DNA from: AC-32 sp963719275
GTDB lineage: Bacteria > Actinomycetota > Thermoleophilia > Gaiellales > Gaiellaceae
Direction: 5' to 3'
Assembly: GCA_963719275.1 (NCBI GenBank)
Contig: CAVRBT010000015.1
Location: 62,001-126,000 of the forward strand
Length of the DNA: 64,000 bases
Shown: in pieces, positions 40,075-47,251 of the stretch
Layout of the letters: each line of letters opens with the position of its first letter
How positions within the stretch are numbered: the stretch's first letter is position 1
Position numbers and translations under genes: made by a program
Notes under the pieces: model-generated
The model's input: only the letters and a program-made list of their open reading frames with translations
Told to the model about the DNA's origin: nothing
Databases searched by the model: none

Positions 40075-40826
40075 CGGCGCCGGTAGACCGCGGCGGCGGC
40101 GCTGTGGAACCCACCCGGGAGGCCGTCCGCCTCGAAGCTCGCGGCGATCTCCTCCATCTCGCCGACCCAGCGCCAGCCCTTGGCCTGCGCCGAGCGCTCC
40201 GCCCGCGCGTGGCGGTCGGGCAGCTCGGGCTGGGAGAGGGCCCATTCCTCCAGCAGCGCCTCCTCGACGCCTTCGCGCCGCGCGAGCTCGCGGATGGCGA
40301 GCAGCATCGCGGCGGTGCCCTTCGTCCAGGCCGCGTAGGCCATCTTGACCGCGGAGGCGTTCGGAACGACGCGTGCGTCGAGAACCGAGCCCGCGAAGAG
40401 CTCGGCGGCGGCGCCCGCTTCCGGACCGGAGAGGTAGAGCCGCGTCGAGCCGGCCTTGCGCGGCGGAGACCCGACGATCCCGCCGTCGACAAACCGGCCT
40501 CCCGCGGCGCGGACGACCTCTCCCACCCGTTGCGCCGTGGCCGGCGAGACCGCGTTCGCGTCCACGTAGAGACCCTCGAACGGCCCCAGCGAGCGAGCGA
40601 TCTCCAGCGCGGCATGCGGCGGACAGATGGAGAACACGACGGCGCTGAGGGCGACTTCGGCCGGCGTGCCGACGTTCTCGAGCCCGGCCGCCTCGGCGCG
40701 CCCGCGCGTCTCCGCGCTGCGGCCCTCGGAGGCCCAGACGACCCGCCTGCCCAGCCCGCGCAGGACCGCCGCCACCGCGGCTCCCATCTCGCCGGGGTGG
40801 AGCACGCCGATCGTCTCCACAGCCAC
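40071..40826 (-). CDS. NAD(P)-binding dehydrogenase, DUF1932/6-phosphogluconate dehydrogenase-like
   Basis: 251 aa. The N-terminal Rossmann domain starts IGVLHPGEMGAAVAAVLRGLG, with HPGEMG in place of the usual GxGxxG. VDANAVSPATAQRVGEVV and FVDGGIVGSPPRKAGSTRLYLSG follow. The C-terminal domain holds ASAVKMAYAAWTKGTAAMLLAI with the lysine expected in beta-hydroxyacid dehydrogenases, in the DUF1932 pattern. The substrate is unknown; position next to paa genes allows a role in aromatic catabolism. It diverges from paaA by 41 bp. Confidence 0.85.
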   Translation of the reverse strand: MAVETIGVLHPGEMGAAVAAVLRGLGRRVVWASEGRSAETRGRAEAAGLENVGTPAEVALSAVVFSICPPHAALEIARSLGPFEGLYVDANAVSPATAQRVGEVVRAAGGRFVDGGIVGSPPRKAGSTRLYLSGPEAGAAAELFAGSVLDARVVPNASAVKMAYAAWTKGTAAMLLAIRELARREGVEEALLEEWALSQPELPDRHARAERSAQAKGWRWVGEMEEIAASFEADGLPGGFHSAAAAVYRRR

Positions 40827-40840
40827 TACACTGGCACCCT

Positions 40841-40850
40841 AACGATCGTT
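40841..40850. promoter_or_regulatory. Palindromic operator candidate in the paa divergent promoter
   Basis: AACGATCGTT is a perfect 10-bp palindrome followed by CGGTT, within the 41-bp gap between the dehydrogenase/TetR operon and paaA. TetR dimers commonly bind such sites. GGGAGG at 40856-40861 is the paaA ribosome-binding site, so occupancy would block both directions. Binding is inferred. Confidence 0.5.
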
Positions 40851-40867
40851 CGGTTGGGAGGCGCCGC

Positions 40868-41770
40868 ATGGAGCAGCGCGAGCAGGAATTCCTCGAGTAC
40901 GTGCAGGACGGCGGCCAGGTCGAGGCGACCGACTGGATGCCGGACGAGTACCGCGCGCGGCTGCGGAAGTTCATCGAGATGCACGGCAACTCGGAGCTGA
41001 TGGGCGTCCTGCCCGAGCGCGAGTGGATCCTGCGCGCGCCGACGCTGCAGCGGAAGCTCGCCCTCACCGCCAAGGTACAGGACGAGGTCGGCCACGCGCA
41101 GCTGATCTACCGCGTGGTCGAGGACCTCGGCAAGACGCGCGAGGAGTGTCTCGACGACCTGATCTCCGGCAAGAGCAAGTTCCACAACGTCTTCCACTAC
41201 CCGACGAAGACCTGGGGCGACGTCGGCGTGATCGCGTGGCTCGTCGACGCGGCCGCGATCATCAGCCAGAAGGCGCTGCTCAAGTGCTCGTACGCCCCGT
41301 ACGCGCGGATCATGAAGAAGATCTGCTGGGAGGAGTCGTTCCACATCCTCCACGGGCGCGACGTCGTGCTGACGCTGATGAACGGCACCGACGACCAGCG
41401 CGAGTTGGTGCAGGAGGCGCTCGACCGCTGGTGGGGCCCGCTAATGCAGTTCCACGGCAACCCGATCCCGGCGGACAAGGACCCGATGGTCGTCTGGCGG
41501 ATCAAGAGCCAGGGCAACGACGAGGCGCGGCAGCAGTTCCTCGACGGCTACGTGCCGCAGATTTGGGAGCTCGGGCTGACCGTGCCCGACCCGGAGCTCG
41601 GCAAGGACGAGGAGACCGGCCGCTGGCACTACACCGAGCCCGACTGGGACGAGCTCCGCAGCGTCGTCACGGGGCACGGGCCGAAGAGCGAAGACCGGCT
41701 CGACCTGCGCCGCCGGGCGCGCGAGAACTCCGCCTGGGTTCGCAAAGTCCTACTGGCGGAGGCGGCTTAG
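40868..41770 (+). CDS. paaA: Phenylacetyl-CoA 1,2-epoxidase subunit PaaA
   Basis: 300 aa, full length, with GGGAGG at good spacing. PaaA carries the di-iron site that epoxidises the ring of phenylacetyl-CoA. Ligand-bearing segments are visible as KVQDEVGHAQLIYRVVEDLG (ExxH) and KKICWEESFHILHGRDVV (second ExxH), with DWMPDEYRARLRKFIEMHGNSELMGVLPEREWI near the N-terminus. It works with PaaC as the core and PaaB as bridge. A 165-bp structured spacer separates it from paaB. Confidence 0.96.
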   Translation: MEQREQEFLEYVQDGGQVEATDWMPDEYRARLRKFIEMHGNSELMGVLPEREWILRAPTLQRKLALTAKVQDEVGHAQLIYRVVEDLGKTREECLDDLISGKSKFHNVFHYPTKTWGDVGVIAWLVDAAAIISQKALLKCSYAPYARIMKKICWEESFHILHGRDVVLTLMNGTDDQRELVQEALDRWWGPLMQFHGNPIPADKDPMVVWRIKSQGNDEARQQFLDGYVPQIWELGLTVPDPELGKDEETGRWHYTEPDWDELRSVVTGHGPKSEDRLDLRRRARENSAWVRKVLLAEAA

Positions 41771-41819
41771 GTGGAGCAAACCTCCCCTCGTGTCCTGACG
41801 TGTCGCTGGGCGCGCGGAG

Positions 41820-41919
41820 GCCGGCGGGACAGTGTTGCCAACACGGCCCGCCGGCTGGAGCGCGGCCAGCGGCGCGAGGCGGGGCCGGAGCCCGGCTCCG
41901 CCGGGCGGTAGGGCCCCGC
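41820..41919 (+). repeat. Structured spacer between paaA and paaB
   Basis: 41820-41828 (GCCGGCGGG) pairs with 41847-41855 (CCCGCCGGC), enclosing an inner GTGTTG/CAACAC stem, to make one long hairpin. 41879-41886 (GCGGGGCC) pairs with 41912-41919 (GGCCCCGC), with inner CCCGG/CCGGG or GGAGC/GCTCC stems. The remaining bases of the 165-bp spacer show nothing else. The later genes in this operon overlap, so the spacer is out of place. Confidence 0.7.
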
Positions 41920-41935
41920 CGGTCAGGGCGCGAGG

Positions 41936-42223
41936 ATGATCTACGAGGTCTTCCGCCAGGAACGGAAGGGCCAGGCCTTCCAGCACGCGGGGTCGATCGA
42001 GGCGCCGGACGAGCGCTTCGCCGAGTCGTACGCGCGCGAGCAGTACGGCCGGAGGGGCGAGTCGGTCGCGCTTTGGGTGGTCGCCCGCGAATCGGTGATG
42101 CGCATCGACGACTTCGTCGACGAGCTGAATCGCAACTACCACCGTGTCGACGGGTATCCGCTCAAGGAGAAGCTGAAGGAGGCACGTGCAAGAGCGGGCG
42201 CAGCTGCTGCTCGAGATCGCTGA
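41936..42223 (+). CDS. paaB: Phenylacetyl-CoA epoxidase subunit PaaB
   Basis: 95 aa from an ATG at 41936. The sequence MIYEVFRQERKGQAFQHAGSI, then DERFAESYAREQYGRRGESVALWVVARE, is the PaaB pattern. PaaB is a small beta protein that holds the PaaA/PaaC subcomplexes together. The last ~12 codons overlap the paaC start region by 38 bp. The ribosome-binding site is inside the second spacer hairpin's flank (GGCGCGAGG). Confidence 0.94.
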   Translation: MIYEVFRQERKGQAFQHAGSIEAPDERFAESYAREQYGRRGESVALWVVARESVMRIDDFVDELNRNYHRVDGYPLKEKLKEARARAGAAAARDR

Positions 42224-42758
42224 CGACGAGCTGATCCTCGGCTGGCGCGACTCCGAGTGGACCGGGATCGCGCCGTTCCTGGAGGAGGACGTCGCGTTCT
42301 CGTCGATCGCGCAGAACGAGATCGGGCACGCGCGGGCGCTGTACGAGCTCGCCGCCCGCGACCTGGCCACCACCGCCGACGAGCTCGCGTTCGACCGGAA
42401 GCCCGAGGAGTACCGCTGCTGCGAGCTGGTCGAGCTGCGGCTGCCGGAGTGGGAGCGGACGATCGCGCGGCACGTGCTCTACGAGCAGGCCGACGCCGAG
42501 CGGCTCGAGCGACTGAAAGGCTCCGACGACGCGGAGGTCGCCGGCCTCGCGGCGAAGATCGACCGCGAGGAGGCCTACCACCGGATGCATGCCGAGATGT
42601 GGCACGAGCGGCTGAAGGACGAGCCGCGGTACGCCGAGGCGCTCGAGGAGCTGCGCCCGCTCGTCGATCGGCGGGACGGGCACACTGCCGAGCTCACGCC
42701 GCTCTGGGAGGAGATGACGTCGGTGCGCCGCTCGCAGCCCGCGGGGACGACGTGGTAA
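42186..42758 (+). CDS. paaC: Phenylacetyl-CoA epoxidase subunit PaaC
   Basis: 190 aa from a GTG at 42186, inside paaB. A ferritin-like four-helix protein: LLLEIADDELILGWRDSEWTG, SSIAQNEIGHARALYELAAR, LPEWERTIARHVLYEQADAERL, KIDREEAYHRMHAEMWHERL and the closing PLWEEMTSVRR. PaaC resembles PaaA but has no working di-iron centre; it gives structural support. It is shorter than many PaaC proteins (~240-250 aa), with the inner helix region reduced. Its stop overlaps the paaD start. Confidence 0.93.
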   Translation: MQERAQLLLEIADDELILGWRDSEWTGIAPFLEEDVAFSSIAQNEIGHARALYELAARDLATTADELAFDRKPEEYRCCELVELRLPEWERTIARHVLYEQADAERLERLKGSDDAEVAGLAAKIDREEAYHRMHAEMWHERLKDEPRYAEALEELRPLVDRRDGHTAELTPLWEEMTSVRRSQPAGTTW

Positions 42759-43387
42759 GGCGCCGACTCGGCGGCGCCGACCGTGGAGGCCGTACTGGCT
42801 TTGCCCGTGCGGCCGTCTTAACCGCAGAGCAGGTCTGGGAGGTGCTGGCCGACGTTCCCGACCCGGAGATTCCCGTCATCTCGGTCGTCGACCTCGGCGT
42901 CGTGCGCGACGTGCGCGTCGAGGGCGAGCGCGTGTACGTCGAGTTCACACCGACCTTCCTCGGCTGCCCCGCGCTCGAGGTCATGCGCGCGCAGATGGCG
43001 GAGCGGATCGAGCAGCTCGGCGCGGAGCCGGAGGTCGAGGTCGTGCTCGACGACTCCTGGTCGACCGACCGCATCACGCCCGAGGGCCGCGAGAAGCTCC
43101 GCGCCGCCGGCTTCGCCCCGCCGCCCCCACGCTCCGCATGGGAGGGGCGCGGTAACGGGCCCGCGGATGAACCGCGTGCCCTCTCAGACGGCGTCGCAAG
43201 CGCCGCCTCTGGGGAGCGGTTGGTGACAGGGCCTACGCTCGTGCAGCTCCAGTCGAACGGCTTCCGCTGCCCGTACTGCGGCTCGCGCGACACGACGCTC
43301 GAGAACATCTTCGGCCCAACCCCGTGCCGCTCGCTCCGTTACTGCCGCGACTGCAAGCAGCCGTTCGAGCAGTTCAAGACGATCTAG
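42752..43387 (+). CDS. paaD: PaaD, phenylacetate epoxidase assembly factor, with repeat-derived extension and linker
   Basis: 211 aa from the GTG at 42752; no later standard start precedes the core. The core begins LTAEQVWEVLADVPDPEIPVISVVDLGVV, the MIP18/DUF59 fold involved in Fe-S or di-iron maturation, and contains TFLGCPALEVMRAQM. A C-terminal zinc ribbon has RCPYCGSRDTTLENIFGPTPC and CRDCKQPFEQFK. The first ~22 residues are encoded by a REP-like repeat. A ~35-residue Pro/Gly/Ala linker (APPPPRSAWEGRGNGPADEP onward) before the zinc ribbon also contains hairpin sequence. No paaE reductase gene follows. Confidence 0.85.
   Translation: MVRRRLGGADRGGRTGFARAAVLTAEQVWEVLADVPDPEIPVISVVDLGVVRDVRVEGERVYVEFTPTFLGCPALEVMRAQMAERIEQLGAEPEVEVVLDDSWSTDRITPEGREKLRAAGFAPPPPRSAWEGRGNGPADEPRALSDGVASAASGERLVTGPTLVQLQSNGFRCPYCGSRDTTLENIFGPTPCRSLRYCRDCKQPFEQFKTI
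42756..42817 (-). repeat. Single copy of the 63-bp repeat at the paaC/paaD junction
   Basis: AAGGCGCCGACTCGGCGGCG and the following CCGACC are identical to the reverse complement of the unit repeated at 59143-59394, and GGCT.TGCCCGTGCGGCCGTC at the other end also matches. The middle differs and one base is missing. It contains the paaC stop and the first codons of paaD. Confidence 0.8.
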
Positions 43388-43391
43388 GCAG

Positions 43392-44759
43392 TCAGTGGCA
43401 GTCGCCGGCGCCGGAGTCGGTGAAGAACCCGCCTCCTTCCGTCTGCGGTACGAATTCCCAGGTGTAGCCGGTCTCGAGCAGCATGAGCCGCAGAACGCCG
43501 AACGTCGTGTCGTCCATGTTCTCCTGATTCGGGAGGGGCGGTCCCAGGAGGTGGTGGCTGTTGCCGCCGGTGCCGACCACGAACTCACGGATCCCGCGCT
43601 TCGGGTCGCGCGCGCCCAGCGGCGTCTGCGGTGCGAAGCGCTGGTAGTTGTGCGCATGGCCGTTGAGGACGACGTCCGCGCCCGCGGCGTACAGGTCCTG
43701 CCAGAGCGGCTGCAGCCCCGGCGTCGCCGTCCCACGCGTCGACGAGAAGAGCGGGTGGTGGAAGTACGCAAGTGTGCAGCGGGTGCGGCGCTGCGCGAGG
43801 TCGTTCCGCAGCCACGTCTCCTGGGGCGAGCCCGGCCGGCAGGGGACGAAGCGGCAGTTGCTGTTCAGGACGACGACGTGCCAGCTGCCGAGCTCGTAGC
43901 TGTAGTAGCCCGCACCGGCGAGGCCGGCGAGCGTGCTCCAGTAGTCGAAGTACGGGGCCGCCCCGGCCGTGGCGTAGTCGTGGTTGCCCGTGGCCGGGCG
44001 CGTCTGGTCGCGGAAGGGCCCCCAGCTCGGGTCGTAGCAGTTGGCGAAGTCCTCGGCCGTGCCGCGCGGGTAGGCGAGGTCTCCCAGAGCCGCGATGGTC
44101 GCCGGCTCTCCTTCCAGGAGCGCCGCGGTGGCCTCGTCGCCGTCCGAGCGGCACGAGCCGATGTCGCCTGCGGCGAGCAGCAGCGGCGCGATCCCGAGCC
44201 GTAACCGCGGCTTCGACCGCGTCTCGCGTGAAGCGACGGAAACCGCGCCGCGGGTCGCGACGAGCGCAAGCTGGACGACCGCCGGCCCGCCGACCGCGGA
44301 GCTGACGTCGAACGACCTCCACCCGGGTCGAGCCGCGCCATGCGCCACCACGCGCCCCAGGCGCGGCGCGGTGCGGAAGCTCAGCGTCCGCTCGTTCCAG
44401 CGGCGCCCTGCCACGGTTCGCACCTGCACGGCCGCCCGGCCCGAGGTCACGAACACACGCAAGTTCGCGGAGGCGACACCGCCGCGGAGACCGCCGACGC
44501 GGAAGCGAAGGTACGCGCGACCGACCGGTGAGGCGCGAAGCTCCAACATGCGCGCCCGACCGTGCTCCCCTCCGGGCGTGTCCGCGGTGACGGAGCCGTC
44601 TGCGACGGACGTGAACACCTGCTGCGGAAGTGCGGCCGCGGCCCGCACAGGGCACATGCCGCTCACCGCGGCCGCGATCACGACCGCCGCCCCGGCGGCA
44701 AGCCTTCGTCCGTCGGCCCGGCTGGTGTCTAGCCCGGGCACCTCCCGCGAAAACGCCAC
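43392..44759 (-). CDS. Secreted metallophosphoesterase with N-terminal DNRLRE-like domain
   Basis: 455 aa from a GTG at 44759. A hydrophobic signal (LAAGAAVVIAAAVSGMCPV, ending RAAAA) leads to a beta-rich DNRLRE-like domain (about residues 45-165: AYLRFRVGGLRGGVASANLRVFV, RTVAGRRWNERTLSF). The calcineurin-like phosphoesterase follows with all metal motifs: AAGDIGSC, ALGDLAYP, TGNHDYA, YFHHPLFSS and NGHAHNYQRF. It probably acts outside the cell on phosphate esters, held at the cell wall by the N-terminal domain. It converges with paaD across 4 bp. Confidence 0.9.
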   Translation of the reverse strand: MAFSREVPGLDTSRADGRRLAAGAAVVIAAAVSGMCPVRAAAALPQQVFTSVADGSVTADTPGGEHGRARMLELRASPVGRAYLRFRVGGLRGGVASANLRVFVTSGRAAVQVRTVAGRRWNERTLSFRTAPRLGRVVAHGAARPGWRSFDVSSAVGGPAVVQLALVATRGAVSVASRETRSKPRLRLGIAPLLLAAGDIGSCRSDGDEATAALLEGEPATIAALGDLAYPRGTAEDFANCYDPSWGPFRDQTRPATGNHDYATAGAAPYFDYWSTLAGLAGAGYYSYELGSWHVVVLNSNCRFVPCRPGSPQETWLRNDLAQRRTRCTLAYFHHPLFSSTRGTATPGLQPLWQDLYAAGADVVLNGHAHNYQRFAPQTPLGARDPKRGIREFVVGTGGNSHHLLGPPLPNQENMDDTTFGVLRLMLLETGYTWEFVPQTEGGGFFTDSGAGDCH

Positions 44760-44878
44760 GCCACCACAATGCCGATTCCGACGAGGAGCAGCGCGACCGG
44801 GCACCACAGCGCGAGGCTCAGCGAGATCGGCCACGGCTCGCCCTTGTGGTCGAGCTCAGGCGCCGTTAGCAGCTCGCG
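44729..44878 (-). other. In-frame coding-like stretch after the DUF4389 amber stop (TM helix, no standard start)
   Basis: Directly after the TAG of the DUF4389 gene the same frame stays open for 49 codons. It reads RELLTAPELDHKGEPW, one TM helix (ISLSLALWCPVALLLVGIGI) and a basic end (WRFRGRCPG). No ATG, GTG or TTG exists before the helix; a CTG is the only candidate. Either the amber codon cut off a C-terminal helix, or a small separate protein begins with CTG. It overlaps the 5' end of the phosphoesterase gene. Confidence 0.4.
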
Positions 44879-45481
44879 CTAGGACTCCATCCCGACGTTG
44901 AAGCTCGGGTAGCGCCCGGTCAGCAGCATCAGGTAGCCGATCGTCTGGACCTCGATGCGCAGCGCGAGCGCGGCGAAGTTCCGCACGCCCTCGGGCACGC
45001 GGCCGAGGATCAGCGCGATGAACCAGCTGAAGATCGCAAGGATGTTCGAGAGGGCCGAGAGCACGTACATGAGCAGCAGCGCCGGAATCGCCAAGATCGA
45101 GCGGAAGAACACCGTCCACCGGTTCTGGCGCTCGGGCGGGTCGATCTCGAGGTCGATCGGATACGTCCCCTCGGTCCCGGTGAAGCCCGGGTACGGGTTC
45201 GCGATGAGGAACAGGTACGCCCTCACGTGGGTGCAGAAGCGGAGGTACGTCGCGAGGAAGTTGTGGAGTCCCTCGGGGGAGCGGGCCATGAACAGCGTCG
45301 CGAACCAGTTCACGATCCACGCGAGGTACGCGATCACGCCCCACAGCGCCACCCAGAGGATGAGCGGGATCCCGAGGATCGCGCGGAAGAAGACCGTCAG
45401 GCGGTTTCGGTGGAGGTCGTCGTGGACGACCAGTCGAATCGGATGCTGCGCGGTGGTCGTGCCTGCCGTGGTGGCTTCCAT
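44879..45481 (-). CDS. DUF4389 membrane protein
   Basis: 200 aa with two internally similar halves. RNRLTVFFRAILGIPLILWVALWG and NRWTVFFRSILAIPALLLMYVLS each lead into ARSPEGLHNFLATYLRFCTHVRAYLFLIAN or GRVPEGVRNFAALALRIEVQTIGYLML. This duplication and the W-F-R-x-I-L-x-I-P motif define DUF4389, an uncharacterised membrane family common in actinobacteria. The TAG stop may be premature. It lies 12 bp after the PaaG-like gene stop. Confidence 0.9.
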   Translation of the reverse strand: MEATTAGTTTAQHPIRLVVHDDLHRNRLTVFFRAILGIPLILWVALWGVIAYLAWIVNWFATLFMARSPEGLHNFLATYLRFCTHVRAYLFLIANPYPGFTGTEGTYPIDLEIDPPERQNRWTVFFRSILAIPALLLMYVLSALSNILAIFSWFIALILGRVPEGVRNFAALALRIEVQTIGYLMLLTGRYPSFNVGMES

Positions 45482-45493
45482 GTCGGCTCCCTT

Positions 45494-46264
45494 CTAGCGG
45501 CCTTCGAAGCGCGGCTCCCGCTTCTCCAGGAACGCGGCGACTCCTTCGGCGAAGTCGTGGGTGCGGGTGGCGGCGGCCTGCAGCTGCGCCTCGAGCTCGA
45601 GCTGCTCCTCGAGGGTCGTGTGCTCGGCGTGGTCGAATAGGCGCTTCGTCAGCGCGATCCCGCGCGTGGGCAGCGCGGCGAGCTCGCCGGCCAGCTCGGC
45701 GGCGCGCGCCTGCAGGCGGTCGGCCTCGACGACCTCGGAGACGAGACCCCAGGCGTGCGCCTCGGCCGCAGTCAGGCGGCGGCCGGAGCTCATCCACTCG
45801 AAGGCGCGGGCGGTGCCGAGCAGCCGACGCACGAAGTACGTCGAGCCCGAGTCGGGGACGAGCCCGATGTTGATGAACGCGGGCGCGAACGTCGCCTCGT
45901 TGGAGGCGAGGCGCACGTCGCAGGCGCAGGCAAGCGAAAGCCCCGCGCCCGCGGCGGGCCCGTTCACGGCGGCGATGACCGGCTTCTCGAGCGCGCGGAT
46001 GGCGAGGATGTTCGGGTGGTAGCTGCCGCGCAGGCGCTCGGCGATGTCGCCCGCGGCCTCGCGGAACTCCGTCAGGTCCTGGCCGACGCAGAAGCCGCGG
46101 CCGGCGCCGGTGATCACGACGGCGCGGACCTCCTCGGGTCTGGCGTCCTTGAGCGCGGCTGCGAGCGCGCGATGGAGATCGGCGTTGAACGCGTTGAGGA
46201 CGTCGGGCCGGTTGAGCGTGATCGTCAGGACGCCGCCCGCGCGCGTGGTCTCGACCTCCGCCAT
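45494..46264 (-). CDS. paaG: Enoyl-CoA hydratase/isomerase, PaaG-like
   Basis: 256 aa crotonase. Oxyanion-hole segments are GRGFCVGQDLTEFRE (about residues 60-75) and NGPAAGAGLSLACACDVRLAS (about 105-125). The catalytic position has INIGLVPDSGSTYFVRRLLG with Asp in place of the usual Glu, a feature of PaaG, which isomerises the ring 1,2-epoxide to oxepin-CoA. This fits the paaABCD operon 3 kb away on the other strand. It could still be a related beta-oxidation isomerase. Confidence 0.85.
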   Translation of the reverse strand: MAEVETTRAGGVLTITLNRPDVLNAFNADLHRALAAALKDARPEEVRAVVITGAGRGFCVGQDLTEFREAAGDIAERLRGSYHPNILAIRALEKPVIAAVNGPAAGAGLSLACACDVRLASNEATFAPAFINIGLVPDSGSTYFVRRLLGTARAFEWMSSGRRLTAAEAHAWGLVSEVVEADRLQARAAELAGELAALPTRGIALTKRLFDHAEHTTLEEQLELEAQLQAAATRTHDFAEGVAAFLEKREPRFEGR

Positions 46265-46301
46265 CCGCCGCAGCCTACAACCGCGTTGCTAGCTTCGACT
46301 C

Positions 46302-47246
46302 GTGGCCGGTTTGACGTACATCTCGTCCGAAGAGGAAGCCCTCGACGCGTACTCGCGCGCGGTGATCACCGTGGCCGAGCGGCTCGCGCCGTCGGTGGCG
46401 AACCTGCGTGTGAACCACGGGCGACGCCTGGGCGGGGGCAGCGCGGTCGCGATCACGCCGGACGGCTTTCTCGTCACCTCGGCCCACGTCGTGAACGGGT
46501 CCGCGAAGGGCGGGCGCGCCTCGTTCGTCGACGGCCGCGAGCTCCGGTTCGAGGTGGTCGGAGCCGACCCGCACGCCGATCTCGCCGTGTTGCGCGCGGA
46601 GGCCGACGACCTAGTGCCCGCCGAGCTGGGCGACGCGGAGCGGCTGCACGTGGGTCAGCTGGTGGTGGCGATCGGCAACCCGAACGGCTTCGCCGGCTCG
46701 GTGACGGCAGGCGTCGTCTCGGCGCTCGGGCGCTCGCTGCCGACGCAGAGCGGCCGGATCGTCGACAACGTGATCCAGACCGACGCGGCGCTGAACCCGG
46801 GGAACTCGGGCGGCGCGCTCGCCGACGGCTCGGGGCGCGTGATCGGGATCAACACCGCGGTCGCAGGCGTCGGCCTGGGCCTGGCGGTGCCGATCAACAC
46901 GGCAACACGGCAGATCATCGGCGCGCTCATGACCGAGGGCCGGTTCCGCCGCGCCTACCTCGGGATCGCGGGCGGATCCCGGCCTTTGCCTCCTCGGGTC
47001 GCGCGCCGCCTCGGCCGTGCATCGGGGGTCGAGGTCGTGCAGGTGGTCGAGGGGTCGCCTGCCGCCAAGGCGGGGTTGCGGCCAGAGGACCTGATCGTCG
47101 AGCTCGACGGCTCGGTGGTCGCAGACGTGGCCGACATCCAACGCCTGATGGTCGTCGAGAAGATCGGCGCGCCGGTCCCGGTGCGCGTGCTGCGCGAGGG
47201 CCGAGAGCTCGAGCTCTCCCTCGTGCCCGCAGAGCTCGACGGCTAG
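46302..47246 (+). CDS. HtrA/DegP-type serine protease with one PDZ domain, no membrane anchor seen
   Basis: 314 aa from a GTG. The catalytic triad is His in TSAHVVNGS, Asp in DPHADLAVLR and Ser in NPGNSGGALAD, within a trypsin-like domain (about 20-210). One PDZ domain follows with AYLGIAGGSRPLPPRVARRLG and EGSPAAKAGLRPEDLIVELDG. The N-terminus (AGLTYISSEEEALDAYSRAV) has neither signal peptide nor TM helix, unlike most HtrA proteins, so it may be cytoplasmic. It diverges from paaG across 37 bp. Confidence 0.9.
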   Translation: MAGLTYISSEEEALDAYSRAVITVAERLAPSVANLRVNHGRRLGGGSAVAITPDGFLVTSAHVVNGSAKGGRASFVDGRELRFEVVGADPHADLAVLRAEADDLVPAELGDAERLHVGQLVVAIGNPNGFAGSVTAGVVSALGRSLPTQSGRIVDNVIQTDAALNPGNSGGALADGSGRVIGINTAVAGVGLGLAVPINTATRQIIGALMTEGRFRRAYLGIAGGSRPLPPRVARRLGRASGVEVVQVVEGSPAAKAGLRPEDLIVELDGSVVADVADIQRLMVVEKIGAPVPVRVLREGRELELSLVPAELDG

Positions 47247-47251
47247 CCCTC

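Noticed and set aside
40868..43387. Complete phenylacetate epoxidase operon paaABCDE
   Set aside because: No paaE reductase is present in the window; the gene after paaD is a convergent phosphoesterase.
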